Below, one piece after another: positions 23,431 to 34,680 of a stretch of 64,000 bases of DNA (positions are counted from its first letter, which is position 1; each line of letters opens with the position of its first letter). The notes beneath the pieces were generated by a model. The model saw nothing but the letters and a program-made list of their open reading frames with translations. It was not told the DNA's origin and made no database searches. The position numbers and the translations under genes were made by a program. This DNA is from Ursus arctos (taxonomy: Eukaryota; Chordata; Mammalia; Carnivora; Ursidae): positions 70,111,931-70,175,930 of the forward strand of contig NW_026622985.1 in assembly GCF_023065955.2 (NCBI RefSeq). Direction: 5' to 3'.

Positions 23431-23911
23431 TTGGCATGGTCCAGAAATCTCTTTTCCTTGAATTTTTTCTTTCTTTTATATAAAATATTTCAAGTATACA
23501 GGAAATTGAAGAGAATGGTATTTTTTAAATGTACCCAATTCATGACTGAATGAAACGTTAACATTGTACCACACTGAATAAGACATTACAGAAATATCTG
23601 AAGCCCGTTTGTAGCCCTCTTAATCCATTCCTATTCTTCCATTCTGAAAGGTAACCACTATCCTAACAAAGTCAGTGTAAATACACAATATAATATCTTT
23701 ACTGCATACTATGCAAAGATAGCAACACCAATATTTTGTGTGTGTCTTTAATATGCATAATGATACCACTTAACATGAACCATTCTTCAAATTGCTTTTT
23801 TCATTCAACATTATGCTTTCATTATTTCTCCGTGTAATACATGTAAATCTTGTCCATTCATAATACAGAATTCCACGGTATGCATATGCCTTAATTTTTT
23901 TACCCATTCTC

Positions 23912-24071
23912 TTTTTTTTTTTTTAAGTAGGTTCCATACCCAGTGTGGAGCCCAATGTAGTGCTTGAACTCACAGCCCTGAGATCAAGACCTGAGCTAAG
24001 ATAAGGAGTCAGACACTTAACCAACTGAGCCAACCAGGCACCCCTTAACCACTGAGCCACCGAGGCATCCC
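23912..24071 (-). mobile_element. can-SINE (reverse, short-body type) with doubled head
   Basis: Poly-T, aagtaggttccatacccagt, then the inverted tRNA-like part gagatcaagacctgagctaa. The inverted head occurs twice: 24017-24044 (cttaaccaactgagcca…) and 24044-24071 (cttaaccactgagcca…). Approximate target-site duplication ttaccc(a/t)tt(c) at about 23900 and 24072 lies outside both head copies. Confidence 0.82.
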
Positions 24072-24119
24072 TTACCCTTTCGCCTTTTGATGAGCATTAG
24101 GTATTGCATTTTTTAAGGA

Positions 24120-24545
24120 AGTTGTAGTGCCCCAACCAGATCCCTTTTCCCTGGGCAGTGTATCTACCTCCAGCTGCTCTAAGTATTGGCTGCTGATGGT
24201 TCACAAGCTGCCCCTCTACCCAGAAATCTCTCTTGGCTGAGAGAAGCTACCTTACACTGGTGGTGACATTACCCCACCTTATATACATATCCCAAGTATG
24301 ACAGGCATGGATACAAAATGATCCCATTACCTCAAGGAAAATCTGTTCAATGTAATTTATGTCGCATGGATCTAACCATGAAGACTTCTTTACCTGAGAC
24401 CATAACTTCGCCTAACATTTCTCCATCCTGCCACTGCTTCCTCACTCCATTACAGGTTTCTCCTGAAGAACACACTCACAATAAACGGCATACACCTTCG
24501 TCACTGTCTCAGACTCTGCTCCTGAGGAATCTGACCTCTGACAGA
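24120..24545 (+). mobile_element. Probable solo LTR of an old endogenous retrovirus
   Basis: A block starting tgtagtgccccaaccagatc and containing an AATAAA signal followed by tcactgtctcagactctgct interrupts the L1 remnant, with L1-like sequence on both sides. This is the layout of a solitary LTR: U3, polyadenylation signal and short R/U5. No retroviral gene is present. The family is not assigned and the ends are approximate. Confidence 0.5.
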
Positions 24546-24802
24546 GTCCCTTTCATAAACACTGTTATAAAACGTGGTAACCATCCTCAAGTGTCTCCAT
24601 GTGCAAGCTTACCAGAGGGTCGCCTCAGTATATACCAAAATTGGTGCCCAGTAGTATCTTCAACCTAATTAGATGTTGTCAAATTGCTTTGGAAAGTAGT
24701 ATCAATTTACACAAGTACTCCCATTTCCCCACAGTAACTCTAGCACTTGCTGTTGTCAAGCATTTTCAATTTTGCTAACAGGTTGGGAGTGAAATGATTC
24801 AC

Positions 24803-24995
24803 TTTTTTTTTAAAAGATTTTATTAATTTATGAGAGAAAGAGAGACTGGAAAGAGGAGCACAGAGAGAGGGACAAGCAGACTCTACACTGAGCTAGGAGC
24901 CCAACGAGGAGCTCGATCTCAGGACCCCAAGATCGTGACCTGAGCCAAAACCAAGAGTCAGATGCCCAAACCAACTGAGCTACCCAGGCGCCCCC
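24803..24995 (-). mobile_element. can-SINE (reverse)
   Basis: Poly-T, aaaagattttattaatttat, a GA-rich body, and inverted head gagctacccaggcgccccc. The target-site duplication is degraded (tgattca/tgagtta), so it is an older copy. Confidence 0.88.
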
Positions 24996-25021
24996 TGAGT
25001 TATTTCTTTTAATTTTGTTAG

Positions 25022-25290
25022 TTAACAAATATTTGTATAGCATTTACTGTGAGCCTTATAAATGTTGGAAGCACTTTACTAACATTAATTCATTTAATCC
25101 TCATAAGAAACCTATGAGATGCATACTTCTATGATTATTCCCATTTTACATATGAGGAAACTGGGTCACAGGGGTCAGAGAGGGATAAGTAACTTGCTCA
25201 AGTTTGTGCAGATAGAAAGTGGCAGAACCTGTATTTGAACCAAGGCAATCTGTCTAAAAAATCCGTATGTTTAATCACTATCCAATGCCA
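25022..25290 (-). repeat. MIR SINE remnant (reverse, near full length)
   Basis: 'tatagcatttactgtgagcc', 'attcatttaatcctcataag', 'cccattttacatatgaggaa', 'gatagaaagtggcagaacct' and 'ttaatcactatccaatgcc' follow inverted MIR from tail to head. Confidence 0.82.
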
Positions 25291-25431
25291 TTTGTTAACT
25301 GTATTCTTTAGTAGTTCTTGCAATATTGCTCTCTGCCTAGTAAGTCTCTTGAACTTTTGTTTTCTTGGAAATGTTTGGTTTTTTTTGAAGATGAATAAAT
25401 GAAAATTAAAAATAAAACCCTATAAAACAAT

Positions 25432-25905
25432 TGTGGTCTGCTGAATAATGCCTACTCCCAAAGGTATCCACATCCTAATTCCTAAAACCTGTGAATGTTA
25501 ATTTATACAGCAAAAGGGACTTTGCAGATGTAAGTTAAGTTTCTTGAAATGGGAAGATTTTCCTGGATTATCCATGTAGGCCCTGAATGTAATCGTAAGT
25601 GTCCTTATAATAGGAAGACAGAAACAGATTTGACTACAGAAGTAGGAGATGTGACAACAGATGCAAAAGACTGGAGTGAAATGAGGAAGGGTTCATGAGC
25701 CACGGAATATGGGTGGCCCCCAAAAGCCAGAAAGCCAAGGAAATGAGTTCTTCTCCAAAGCCTCCTGAAAAAACAGTCCTGCCAACCTTTGATTTTAGCC
25801 CTGTACAACTCATTTTGGAACTCCAGAACTGTAAGAGAATGAATTTGTGTTGTTTTAAGTCACGAAGTTTGTGTTAATTTGTTACATTAGTAATACAAAA
25901 TAATC
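25432..25905 (+). mobile_element. MLT1-type MaLR solo LTR
   Basis: Starts tgtggtctgctgaataatgc, then 'tatccacatcctaattccta', 'gggactttgcagatgtaagt', 'tgtccttataataggaagac', 'ctccagaactgtaagagaat' and 'tgttgttttaagtcacgaag'. This is the standard order of an MLT1 LTR (non-autonomous ERVL relative). It has no coding capacity. Confidence 0.88.
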
Positions 25906-25909
25906 CAAT

Positions 25910-26240
25910 AATCCAACCATAAAACTCAAGAACAGAAAAAACAATGATTTATTCTCATGGATTAGATATGTGGGTCAGCTATCTCCTCCCTGCTATTTGG
26001 GGTGGCCCTGTTCTTCATGGCTCTCATACTACTCCTGGGACCAGGGGGGTGGCCCAGGCATATTCTTTCCCAAAGTGATGGCACCAGCACAAAAGAAATT
26101 CACAATTGAGGCCTACATTGGAAACTGGCACGCTGTCATTTTTACCTCACTCTATTGGCTACAGCAAGTCACATGGCTGAGCCCAGAATTAAGCAGCAGA
26201 GAAATACACACCACCCCCTCTTACTTCAATGTTTAAAAAT
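25910..26240 (-). repeat. Old LTR-like repeat (reverse), same family as 13020-13440
   Basis: Phrases such as 'tgatttattctcatggatta', 'ctctattggctacagcaagt' and 'cacatggctgagcccagaat' are typical of a common ancient mammalian repeat of MaLR-like type. It directly abuts the MLT1 LTR. Name uncertain. Confidence 0.45.
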
Positions 26241-26248
26241 GCATTCCA

Positions 26249-26447
26249 GGGGCACCTGGGTGGCTCAGTCGGTTAAGCAACCGACTCTTGATTTCGGCTC
26301 AGGTCATGATCTCAGGTTCATGAGATCGAGCTCTGGGTGGGCTCTGTGCTCAGCATGGAGTCTCTCTCTCCCTCTGCCCCTCTCCCCACTTGTGTGCATG
26401 CCCCCTCTTTCTCTCTCTCTCTCTAAAAAATAAATAAAATCTTTTTA
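26249..26447 (+). mobile_element. can-SINE
   Basis: Head ggggcacctgggtggctcag, section cgactcttgatttcggctca, CT body, tail AAATAAATAAAATC. Diverged target-site duplication aaaaatgcattcca / aaaagatgcagtcca. Confidence 0.92.
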
Positions 26448-26461
26448 AAAGATGCAGTCCA

Positions 26462-27750
26462 TCTTTTAAAAGTTTCCTGAATCTAGTTTCTAATTTCTTT
26501 CAGTCTAATTTGTCATTTCTTTTAGGTTTTCTTCCATTTCTGTCAGATAGCTTTCAAAAGTTTTTATTTGTTTTTGAGGAGCTTAGATTTGAATTAGTTT
26601 CTATTTATCTCACTATTTCTATTTATCTCACTCGGACGTTGGTATATTCTGTCAAATTGAGCACTCCTATCTTGCTTCAGGCCTAGAAAATTACAACCAT
26701 ACAACCTCTTTCTTGTTAGCTCAATTTTATGTTTCTGGAAGTCCTATGCTGGGCCTTCTAATCTCTCCTCCATCTCTCCTCATAATTTTTTTTTACATCA
26801 CTTCACATTTCTGTGCTATATTCCAACTGATATTTTCCAGAATAGCTCCACTTCACTAATCCTCTCTTTGGCTAGGCCTAATCTGCTATTTAACATTTGT
26901 TGAGTTTTTATTTCACTTACTATTTATGTTTTATAACTATGCATTTTCTTTTTCCATATAATTTTGTTTATTTTTTATTACGGTTTTTATTCTTTCTATC
27001 TCTTTAAGCTTTTTTACTGGGTTATTATATTTCAGATCATTCTATAATCTTCAGTTCTTGGTGTGCAAACCCTCCTGGTTATTGCAGCTGTTCTGTCTCC
27101 CTCATGGAATTCTGCTTTCTTTTTTCCTTTCTTTCTTTCTTTTTTTTTTTCTTTCTTTCTCTCTTTCTCTCTTCCTTTCTTCCTTTCTTTCTTTTAAATT
27201 CCCATGTGCTTTGTCTTGTGGGATGATCCTTTCAGAACTGTTCCACTCCTGTTTCTTCCAGAGACCTGAGAGGTTCATGAGTTCTAGTACCAATATCATT
27301 GTTAATTTCTTAATTTGGGATTCCTGCACCCAAGAAGTGGTGTAAATTCAGGACTCACACCTGTTGGTGTTAAGTTAGGGTTCCAAGCCCTTGCAGATTT
27401 CTTTACTCAATCCATCCCAGGCCTGCCCCAGAGGGCAGAATGTTGGTAGTCCCACTTAATACTAGGGGCAGCCCTTTAAGACTCATGATGATGCAGGAGA
27501 CTGTCCCAGTGTCTGTCTCACACAAGTCTAGGGCCTCATCTTCTGACTCTGAACTGGTCTCTAGTCCCAACTCTCAAATCTCTGTCTGGCTGTGAAGGTG
27601 CTATGAGCCTCCATGGCTTCATCTTCTTACAAATCTGACTTTATGTTCCTTCTTCATTTCTGTTATCAGGGATTTTTACATTATTTCTTTAAAGCTTGGT
27701 TACTTACTTTTAAAAATGAACATATTTTCCAGCATTTCCATAACTAGGAG
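26462..27750 (-). repeat. Possible L1/HAL1-type remnant (reverse)
   Basis: The T-rich plus strand with 'cctaatctgctatttaacat', 'ttgagtttttatttcactta' and 'tctttctatctctttaagct' resembles the inverted 3' region of old L1/HAL1 elements. It is very diverged. A short 19-bp duplication (tttctatttatctcac, twice) lies near 26597-26632. A CTTT microsatellite interrupts it. Confidence 0.4.
27117..27196 (+). repeat. (CTTT)n-rich microsatellite
   Basis: Interrupted pyrimidine tract of ctttcttt units about 80 bp long. Open frames of serine/leucine/phenylalanine or lysine/arginine/glutamate across it are artefacts. Confidence 0.9.
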
Positions 27751-30170
27751 CAAGAAGAAAAGACTTCCACTGCCATCTCCTTTCACCTTGTTGACAGAAG
27801 TCTCTGCCTTGATAGTCTATTGCATTTTTACATCTGGTGATCCTATTTACTCTCCCAGTCCCTTTTAGCACTGCGACCTTATACTAAATCCAGCTGATAC
27901 CTATAGGCCCTATTGTCTCCTAGCCTTCCTTCCTCAGAGTGAATACTACACTCACAAGCACCACTACACAAAAGTCTTCCAGAGCCAATCAACCACCATC
28001 CGTTTGGTTAGATTTCCTGGTTGTAGCAGCCCCACCATATTTGAACTTCTATTTCTAAAATCAAGCCAGAGGTTGTGACAGTGCTTGGATGCTAAACAGA
28101 CTACCCTTGCTTAAGGCCTATCTCTACATCCAGGTTACTTCCTCCTATCTATTCCCCAACCATAAACTGCACCCTGTTGAGTAAAATCACTGTCAGGATA
28201 TGGAGTAAGCCTCAACAGTTTACCACTGAGCTCATCAAAATCCTGCCATAATACAGTAAAATCCTATTTCAACAAACATCTAACTATACAGAGCCTCTGA
28301 TTCAACAATTTCCAATCCCAAACCATTGCTAGAGCTCTATTTTGAGAAGGGAAAAGAAGCTTATATTGAGAAAGGAAGTTTATATCAAGGCTTTATTCCA
28401 ATAATAAATTCCTAGTTATGTGCTAAAGTTACATACATTCATCTTAATCTCTGACCGTACAATGATTATTGACATTCAGAAAAATCAATATCAGACACTG
28501 GAAATTCACAGTGGCCAAAGATTAATACACTTTTTATACTTCCCATGACAGTAAAGGTCATGAATACATTTTTAAAAGATTTTCAGTAAGAACTGAAAGT
28601 GAACAGTTAATCCTAAATCTAAAAAGTAATTAAACAAAACAGCATAGTACCAGAATTTCCCATCAATTGAGTCATGTCTGTACAATATTTCTATTAAGGT
28701 AGAGTATTATTTAATGAAAGTTTTCAGTTTCCTATAGATGTTTCAAAATTAGATTATAAATTTAATTCACCTTGTGAAGACTTGCAGAAAATATTGTCTT
28801 TTGACATGGTAACAAAAAAATCAATAATGCCATTTGAAGTTGACTTTTTAAGAATATTTTGACCTACATCATGACAGGTACTATTGAAAAATCTTTGGGA
28901 TTTGTAAAGAAAAAAATAAGAACAGAAGTAAATAAGTAAATCCTAATAATATTCTTCTTGAATGTCAGGATTTTTAAAAAAGAAAACTTACCTACAGAAT
29001 AATTAACATGCACAAATAACCTCTCCCTTAGTTTTTTCACCTAGAATTCCTTGGAAACTTTTGCTTACTCATGTGTGGTACAAGTGATTTCAGGTGTCTC
29101 CCTCTTGGGAATTTTGTTTTTAAGAAAACTCGCCAAATAACTTTCTAATAAGAAGCCCCTTATGTATGCTATGCCATGTTTTCCATTTGACTATTTTTAA
29201 AAAGTTATCCCACAAAATGTTTAGCAACATTTTCTGAGGAAAATCATTTCATAATTAGAACTAAAATGTTTCCAGTAATAAATATAAATACTTCCATATC
29301 TCTTACAACCGATCTATGTAATACTAAATTACTATATACAGCTTGAGGTAGCTAAAGATATGATTTGATGCATGGTATAACGAAGCCATGAAATGGGCTC
29401 TGTGTTAAAAATAGAGGTCTGTGTTACTCTTAAAGACATGGAAAAGAGAATATTTTCATAATATGGTAATTAATGAAGCATCCGTTATATTATTCCTAAC
29501 TTCATTAAAATTCAGCTGCCTAACTATTTTAATGTCCAATCTCTCTGGATTAGAAAACATCCAATATAACTCATTCTTACTGTAGATAGACATAACTTAT
29601 AACATACTTGCAAACCAATGATATTTATGAATCCGAAAAATGTTACAAAAAGTATCCAAACATGCATTGCCTTTAACTAGGATGGGATATTTCTAATACC
29701 AACATAGGACTGGATTCGCTAAGGAAGCCCTAGAGGTTGGTCAGGTCTTTCTATCTAGTCAGTTTACTGTGGTACCTTCCATTAATGATAAAGTTCATTG
29801 TTTTTTATTAAATTTCTAAGAGTTTAAGTTGCATCAGTGAGAGAGTCCCCCAGTCTTTCAGGCCTATGCTAGCCGAGATGCCATGATTCTTTCCTTAAGT
29901 TGAGCATAGAGCTCCTCTTTTTCCTATTCTAATGAATGTTCTCTCCATATATACATTTCTTTAGCTAGACTTTGCACTTTACAATGAGACTTTGGGTTAA
30001 AACCAAATTAGTTTTTAAGGGTTTTTTTCTTTCTTCCGTGTTTAAATACAATCAATATTTGAATAGGCAGTACTAAATAATTTTCAACAATTTCACTGAT
30101 ACTGCCTCACTTTAATTTTTCAATATTTTCTGAACTTCCAAATCAAGTGCAAATCAAGAATGGTGATAAA
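27751..30170. other. AT-rich intergenic sequence
   Basis: No gene, RNA or clearly named repeat. The first 500 bp is less AT-rich and may contain an old unclassified repeat. Confidence 0.45.
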
Positions 30171-30179
30171 AGAGTTTCT

Positions 30180-30407
30180 TGGGGCACGTGGGTGGCTCAG
30201 TCAGTTAAGCGTCTGCCTTCAGCTCAGGTCATGATCCCAGGGTCCTGGGATCAAGCCCCAAATCAGGCTCCCTGCTCAGCGGGGAGTCTGCTTCTCCCTC
30301 TCCATCTCCCTCTGTCCCTCCTACCACTTGTGCTCAATCTCTCTCTCTCTCTGTGTCAGATAAATAAATAAAATCTTAAAGAAATAATAAATTTTTTTAA
30401 AAAGCCT
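30180..30407 (+). mobile_element. can-SINE
   Basis: Head tggggcacgtgggtggctca, section gccttcagctcaggtcatga, CT body, AAATAAATAAAATC tail. Short target-site duplication gagtttct at about 30172-30179 and 30408-30415. Confidence 0.92.
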
Positions 30408-30489
30408 GAGTTTCTCAAAAAGAAAACTCCATAAAGATTTTCTTGTCATTTGTGGATAGACATCCTATGAAAATAATTGAAGGGCATTT

Positions 30490-30650
30490 GATACAGTGAC
30501 ACAGCTCAGGCTTTGGATCCTGACAGACCAGGCCTGAAATCCATACTTACTAACTCTGCAAATTGCTTACCTCTTAGAGTTTCACTTTCCTCATCTATCA
30601 TAGGGGGACAATAATTAGCAACTCTTAACAATTAAAGAAGATAAGGATAT
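30490..30650 (+). repeat. MIR SINE remnant
   Basis: 'cacagctcaggctttggatc', 'tactaactctgcaaattgct', 'tttcactttcctcatctatc', 'gggggacaataattagcaac' follow MIR order. Confidence 0.72.
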
Positions 30651-30712
30651 ACAAAAAAAGATATGTTCTTCTCTCTTTTAAAAATCTAAGTATTTCCATG
30701 CTTTTTGCTTCT

Positions 30713-30914
30713 TTTTTTTTTTTTTTTAAGATTTTATTTATTTATTCGACAGAGATAGAGACAGCCAGCGAGAGAGGGAACACAAGCAGGGGGAGTGGGA
30801 GAGGAAGAAGCAGGCTCACAGTGGAGGAGCCTGATGTGGGGCTCAATCCCATCACGCCGGGATCATGCCCTGAGCCGAAGGCAGATGCTTAACCACTGTG
30901 CCACCCAGGCGCCC
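30713..30914 (-). mobile_element. Young can-SINE, bear-type (reverse)
   Basis: Long poly-T, aagattttatttatttattc, inverted body gggggagtgggagaggaaga, inverted head ccacccaggcgcc. A perfect 17-bp target-site duplication ccatgctttttgcttct lies at 30696-30712 and 30915-30931, so it is likely a recent insertion. Confidence 0.96.
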
Positions 30915-30931
30915 CCATGCTTTTTGCTTCT

Positions 30932-31912
30932 GACAAGAAATAATAATTGACATACTATAGAAGATCAGTCTATCTCCTAAAACAATAGCATGCTTCCCAT
31001 TTGTTCTGGTGAGTTACTTCCTAGCAATAGCAGTCACTGCCAGCAGATGGAGGACAGCTGAACATAAACCAAGGAGAAAGTAGATCTTTATCAGTCTTAC
31101 CTTAAATTAGTTCTTGTCAGTTAACTAAATGCTGAGCAATTGCTCAGGTCCATGTTGTGCCCTCAAAGATGTGTCTGCACCTCAAAGAACAAACTGGAAA
31201 TAAAAAGCCAAGGGCTCCAAAGAAGAAGGAAGAAAGACTCAGAAGAATTGTGGTCTGTGCTGATTCTACATTGCCCTCTCTTTGACAGGAATCTACTCTA
31301 AGTCACTAACATTCTTCCAGAAGCTAAAGTTCCTTTTCTTTAAAATTCTTAGTTTGCCTGATGTAGGGAATTGCTGTCCTTCATCAGTCTTTAAACCTCA
31401 GACCCTGGGCCACTAACTTCCCTGAAGTCTAGAGACACCCAGAAAGTATATAAAAGATTGGCTATCTAAAGCAGATCTTGTCTCAATTTCCGAGTGTCCT
31501 CATCAGATGCCTTTACTGCTACACTGACTTTGACCAAATATATCAGCTTAGCCTGTGGCTTTGTCTACTCCTGAAATCTAACCCCAGCCGGCTTCCTGGC
31601 CCCTGACTACTGATCTCATGTCAGAGCATCTGTTATGTTCTCACTCAGGTTTCTGTGATTCCTTCATTCTGATCATTCCTGTAAACTTCATGCATAGTCT
31701 TGCCTTAACTAGCCCAATCTAGGCTTTTAATCTTACTGTTCCAATCCAGTCATTCCCAGCTCCAAAGTGATAACTTGTCTGCCACAACCCCCCCCCCCAA
31801 ATACCAGCAATAAAACTGCTGCCCCAGAGCTGCCTGCCTTCTTAAAACTTCTACTGAGAATTTTATAGCTCAGCAGTACTTTTCAAATACCTGTCATCAA
31901 CCAATGTTGTTA
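30932..31912. other. Intergenic sequence, unclassified
   Basis: No supported exon. A TATA-like tatataaaag occurs at 31447, but nothing else supports a promoter. A C homopolymer of about 10 lies near 31788. Confidence 0.4.
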
Positions 31913-31927
31913 GAAAACCAAATTATA

Positions 31928-32180
31928 GGAGCATCTGGGTGGCTCAGTCGGTTAAATATCCAACTCTTGATTTTGGCTCAGGTCATGATCTCAGGGTCAT
32001 AAGATCAAGCCCCGGGCTGGGCTCCATGCTCAGCCATGAGTATGCTTAAGATCCTCTCCCTCTCCTTCTGCCCCTACCCCCACTCACGCATGAACACACT
32101 CTCTCTCTTGCTCTCTCTCTATAATAAATAATAAAACTTTAAAAAAGAAAAAGCCTTAAAAATTGTTTAAAATAAAGAAA
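31928..32180 (+). mobile_element. can-SINE
   Basis: Head ggagcatctgggtggctcag, section ccaactcttgattttggctc, CT body, A-rich tail. Target-site duplication gaaaac(c/t)aaattata at 31913-31927 and 32181-32195. This is the last can-SINE before an 18-kb gap. Confidence 0.94.
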
Positions 32181-32195
32181 GAAAACTAAATTATA

Positions 32196-33122
32196 TAAAT
32201 TGTCCAAAGAATTCCAACTCACAAGCTCTACAAGACAATCCTTAATAAAATCCTATGAATCAGTGATTCTTAGAGGATGATCCACTGTGATCCACTAGTG
32301 GGTGGGCAATGAGGATTCTTCTCATGGGACAAAAAAGGACAACAATCCTTCCCGTGGTCTCTTACAGGAGAATAATGTGCACCTCCACAGATTTTCGTTT
32401 ATTCATATGACCAAGAATCAGTTTAAAAAACCAACATCTTAGCCAGTTTTCCCAGAAAGCAAAGAGAAGCTAAGTACATGTGCAACTGCTTTATTATGGA
32501 GTGCAATCCAACAAAGCAGGGGACTTCCAGCAAGAAAATTAGTGAAACCAGCTTCAATTCCTGTGTCTGTTGCTCATACCGTAATAAGGCCGTAATTTAT
32601 ATTCATCTCATCTTCTGCCCCGTTCACTACCCATTCTAGATTCCCTCATTCTTGACCAGCACTTTGGGTGGTCTGGTACTTATGCCTCTTGAGTGGCCCA
32701 GAGCTAACCACAGGGTGTTAGCTCCTCCTCATTTCTAGGTCACACTTAAATGGGTACCAGCCAGATCCCATAGTATCTTCTTCCTCACCACCAATAAGGA
32801 AGCCCTAGGGCAGAAGGTGAGCAGTGCAGGAGCAGGCATGGAGAGGTGCTGTTGAGTCGTATTCTCTTGAAAATCAGCTGACACCCTTTCCAAACAAGAT
32901 GGTCACTGTAGTGGCTATGGGGGTGGAACAAGAGACCAAAGTCTCTTGGAGATGAGTGACATCAAAAGGATTTAAAATGGTACAGAAGTGTCCAGTGATG
33001 AGGAGAACAAAGGCAAAAGAAATATAGATAAAATCAAATTTTCTTACAACTTGGAACCCATTAATAAAATACCTGAGATGGGTATAGTATGACATTCCTC
33101 AAAGAATTCACAACTGCATTGA
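32196..33122. other. Intergenic sequence, nothing firm
   Basis: No gene supported. A short hAT-like motif 'cagtgattcttagagg' occurs near 32262 but without a matching other end. Confidence 0.4.
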
Positions 33123-33390
33123 TGTTAATACTTTGCTAGAGGCAAAAAGCAACCTTAGCTTGACAGTAGCCAGGCCTCCAGAGTCCTGTAAATCTTCTTT
33201 AACATATGAAAATCCCTTTAGAGGCTTCCTTTATCTCTACCTCCCAACTTTAAAGTATATAATCAATAGCTCCTCACAATCACAGCACGGTTCTTTCTAC
33301 CTGTCCTGTCCCTGCGCTTTAATAAAAACACCTTTCGGCACTGAAAATGTCTCCAAAATTCTTTGACTGTTTGTTCCTGGTCTTTCTAGC
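33123..33390 (+). mobile_element. Probable solo LTR, class I endogenous retrovirus type
   Basis: Starts tgttaatactttgctagagg. A TATA-like aagtatataatcaa (33253) and a polyadenylation-like ctttaataaaaacacctttc (33318) are spaced as in the U3-R region of a class I ERV LTR, and the text 'ctcctcacaatcacagcacg … cctgtccctgcgctttaata' resembles known LTRs of that group. No viral gene is adjacent. The right end and target-site duplication are not resolved. Confidence 0.6.
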
Positions 33391-34225
33391 AAGTGAGTTA
33401 GTAAGCATTAAATTTTTAAACTTTTGATTCTTAATCTAAAGGCAGCATGTTCACTGAGTTTTTCTTCCCCTTGGGAAGTGGAAATGAGTAGGGTAGATGG
33501 TCCACAGGGCCTCTTGCCTTATCTAAGTAGCTGGGGGAGGGGGTGTCAAAAATACTGTGTATTATTGCCTTAGATGACCTTTAAGCTGCTTATAATTTCA
33601 CTTGTTAACAATCAACTTATTTTTATTTTGACTCTTTTTTTTTTAAGGATTTGAAATGGCTTATAACAAAAAGCAAACCAGTATGACAATATAAAATGGC
33701 CTAAGCAAATGAGAAAAATACAAATATGCTAATTGTATGTTTAGCATAATTACAATGACAGAACTGCAAATCTGGCTCAGAGCTGTACAGTTCAGAAAGC
33801 ATGATAAGTTATATAGCTCTTGTTATCAGAAAGGGGGAAGCATGCTTAGGAGGAGCAAAGTTTTTTCTGGCACTGAAATCTAAAAGAAGTTTCTGATGTG
33901 GAGCTTTATAGGGGGAAATTGAGTGATGTAATGGACAATGTCCTCAACAACATTTTTACAGCAAATGCAGAAATTGATTTCATTTTATAATGAGGTAGGG
34001 GAAATTATTTTTAAAAACTGGCACTATAATTCCTTTTAGAAAAAAAAAAAAAACTTTTGCCTAGAATAACACTTGAAGTAGAAGCAAAACCTTCTAAGGG
34101 TCTGGTGTGGGCTGTGAAGACTTGAGGAACAGGAAAACAGTTCTGCCAAATAGAGGAAAAGGAATTCAGAGGCATATGGATCATTTTGGAAATGAGTGGG
34201 TGAAGAGCTAAGGTAGGAAGGGAGA

Positions 34226-34317
34226 TGAGGGAGAGTAAAAGCCACTGAAAAAGCGGAAGGCTCTGTGAAAAAGAGGGAGAGTAAAAGCCACTGAAAAAGT
34301 GGAAGGCTCTGTGAACA
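34226..34317 (+). repeat. 46-bp direct tandem duplication
   Basis: The unit beginning gagggagagtaaaagccact (ending ctctgtgaaaaa/ctctgtgaacaa) occurs twice, with about two differences (gcgg/gtgg and aaa/aca). A recent slippage or unequal-exchange event. Confidence 0.92.
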
Positions 34318-34680
34318 AGTGATCCCTCATCACCCACCGCCACCCCCAGACCTCAGTAAAGTCTGTTAAATCATAACTGCTTTGGATATCTCAATACATA
34401 TGTTGAAAAAAATAAGGTCAAAGTTACGGTCAAAATGGCAGTGGGGCAAGATGGTGACAGAATTCAGGAATCTAGAAGCCAAGAAAAAGAGGAAATCAGG
34501 AGATTGTAAGCCATCTGGTATTAATGAGAACCGGGGAACAAAAAACAATGCTGAGGGCAGGTCCACAGGCTTTCAATACCAGATGAACAAATTCACTTTG
34601 AAATTTCCTTATAAAAGCCAAAAGCCTAATAGTGCCAAAATGATAGACCATCCCTCCTCTGAAGACACTTGACATACTCA
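34318..34680. other. Intergenic sequence with short open frames
   Basis: Open frames on both strands (about 61-96 codons) are unrecognised and lack splice or promoter context. Confidence 0.4.

Larger units (their letters stand above)
23440..25020 (-). mobile_element. L1 remnant (reverse), interrupted three times
   Basis: On the plus strand, 'cattcaacattatgctttca', 'acagaattccacggtatgca', 'ttacccttt…gatgagcatt', then 'atgttgtcaaattgctttgg' and 'gttgtcaagcattttcaatt' reproduce, in reverse complement, the 3' part of an old mammalian L1 (ORF2 C-terminal region onward). The reading frame is destroyed. Three later insertions split it: a can-SINE (23912-24071), an LTR-like block (about 24120-24545) and a second can-SINE (24803-24995). 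Confidence 0.62.

Noticed and set aside
31440..31470. TATA-like tatataaaag as a promoter
   Set aside because: Isolated motif in AT-rich DNA, with no CpG island, initiator or exon nearby.
34382..34672. 96-codon forward frame, lysine-rich
   Set aside because: No recognisable domain. A competing reverse frame spans the same DNA. No gene context.
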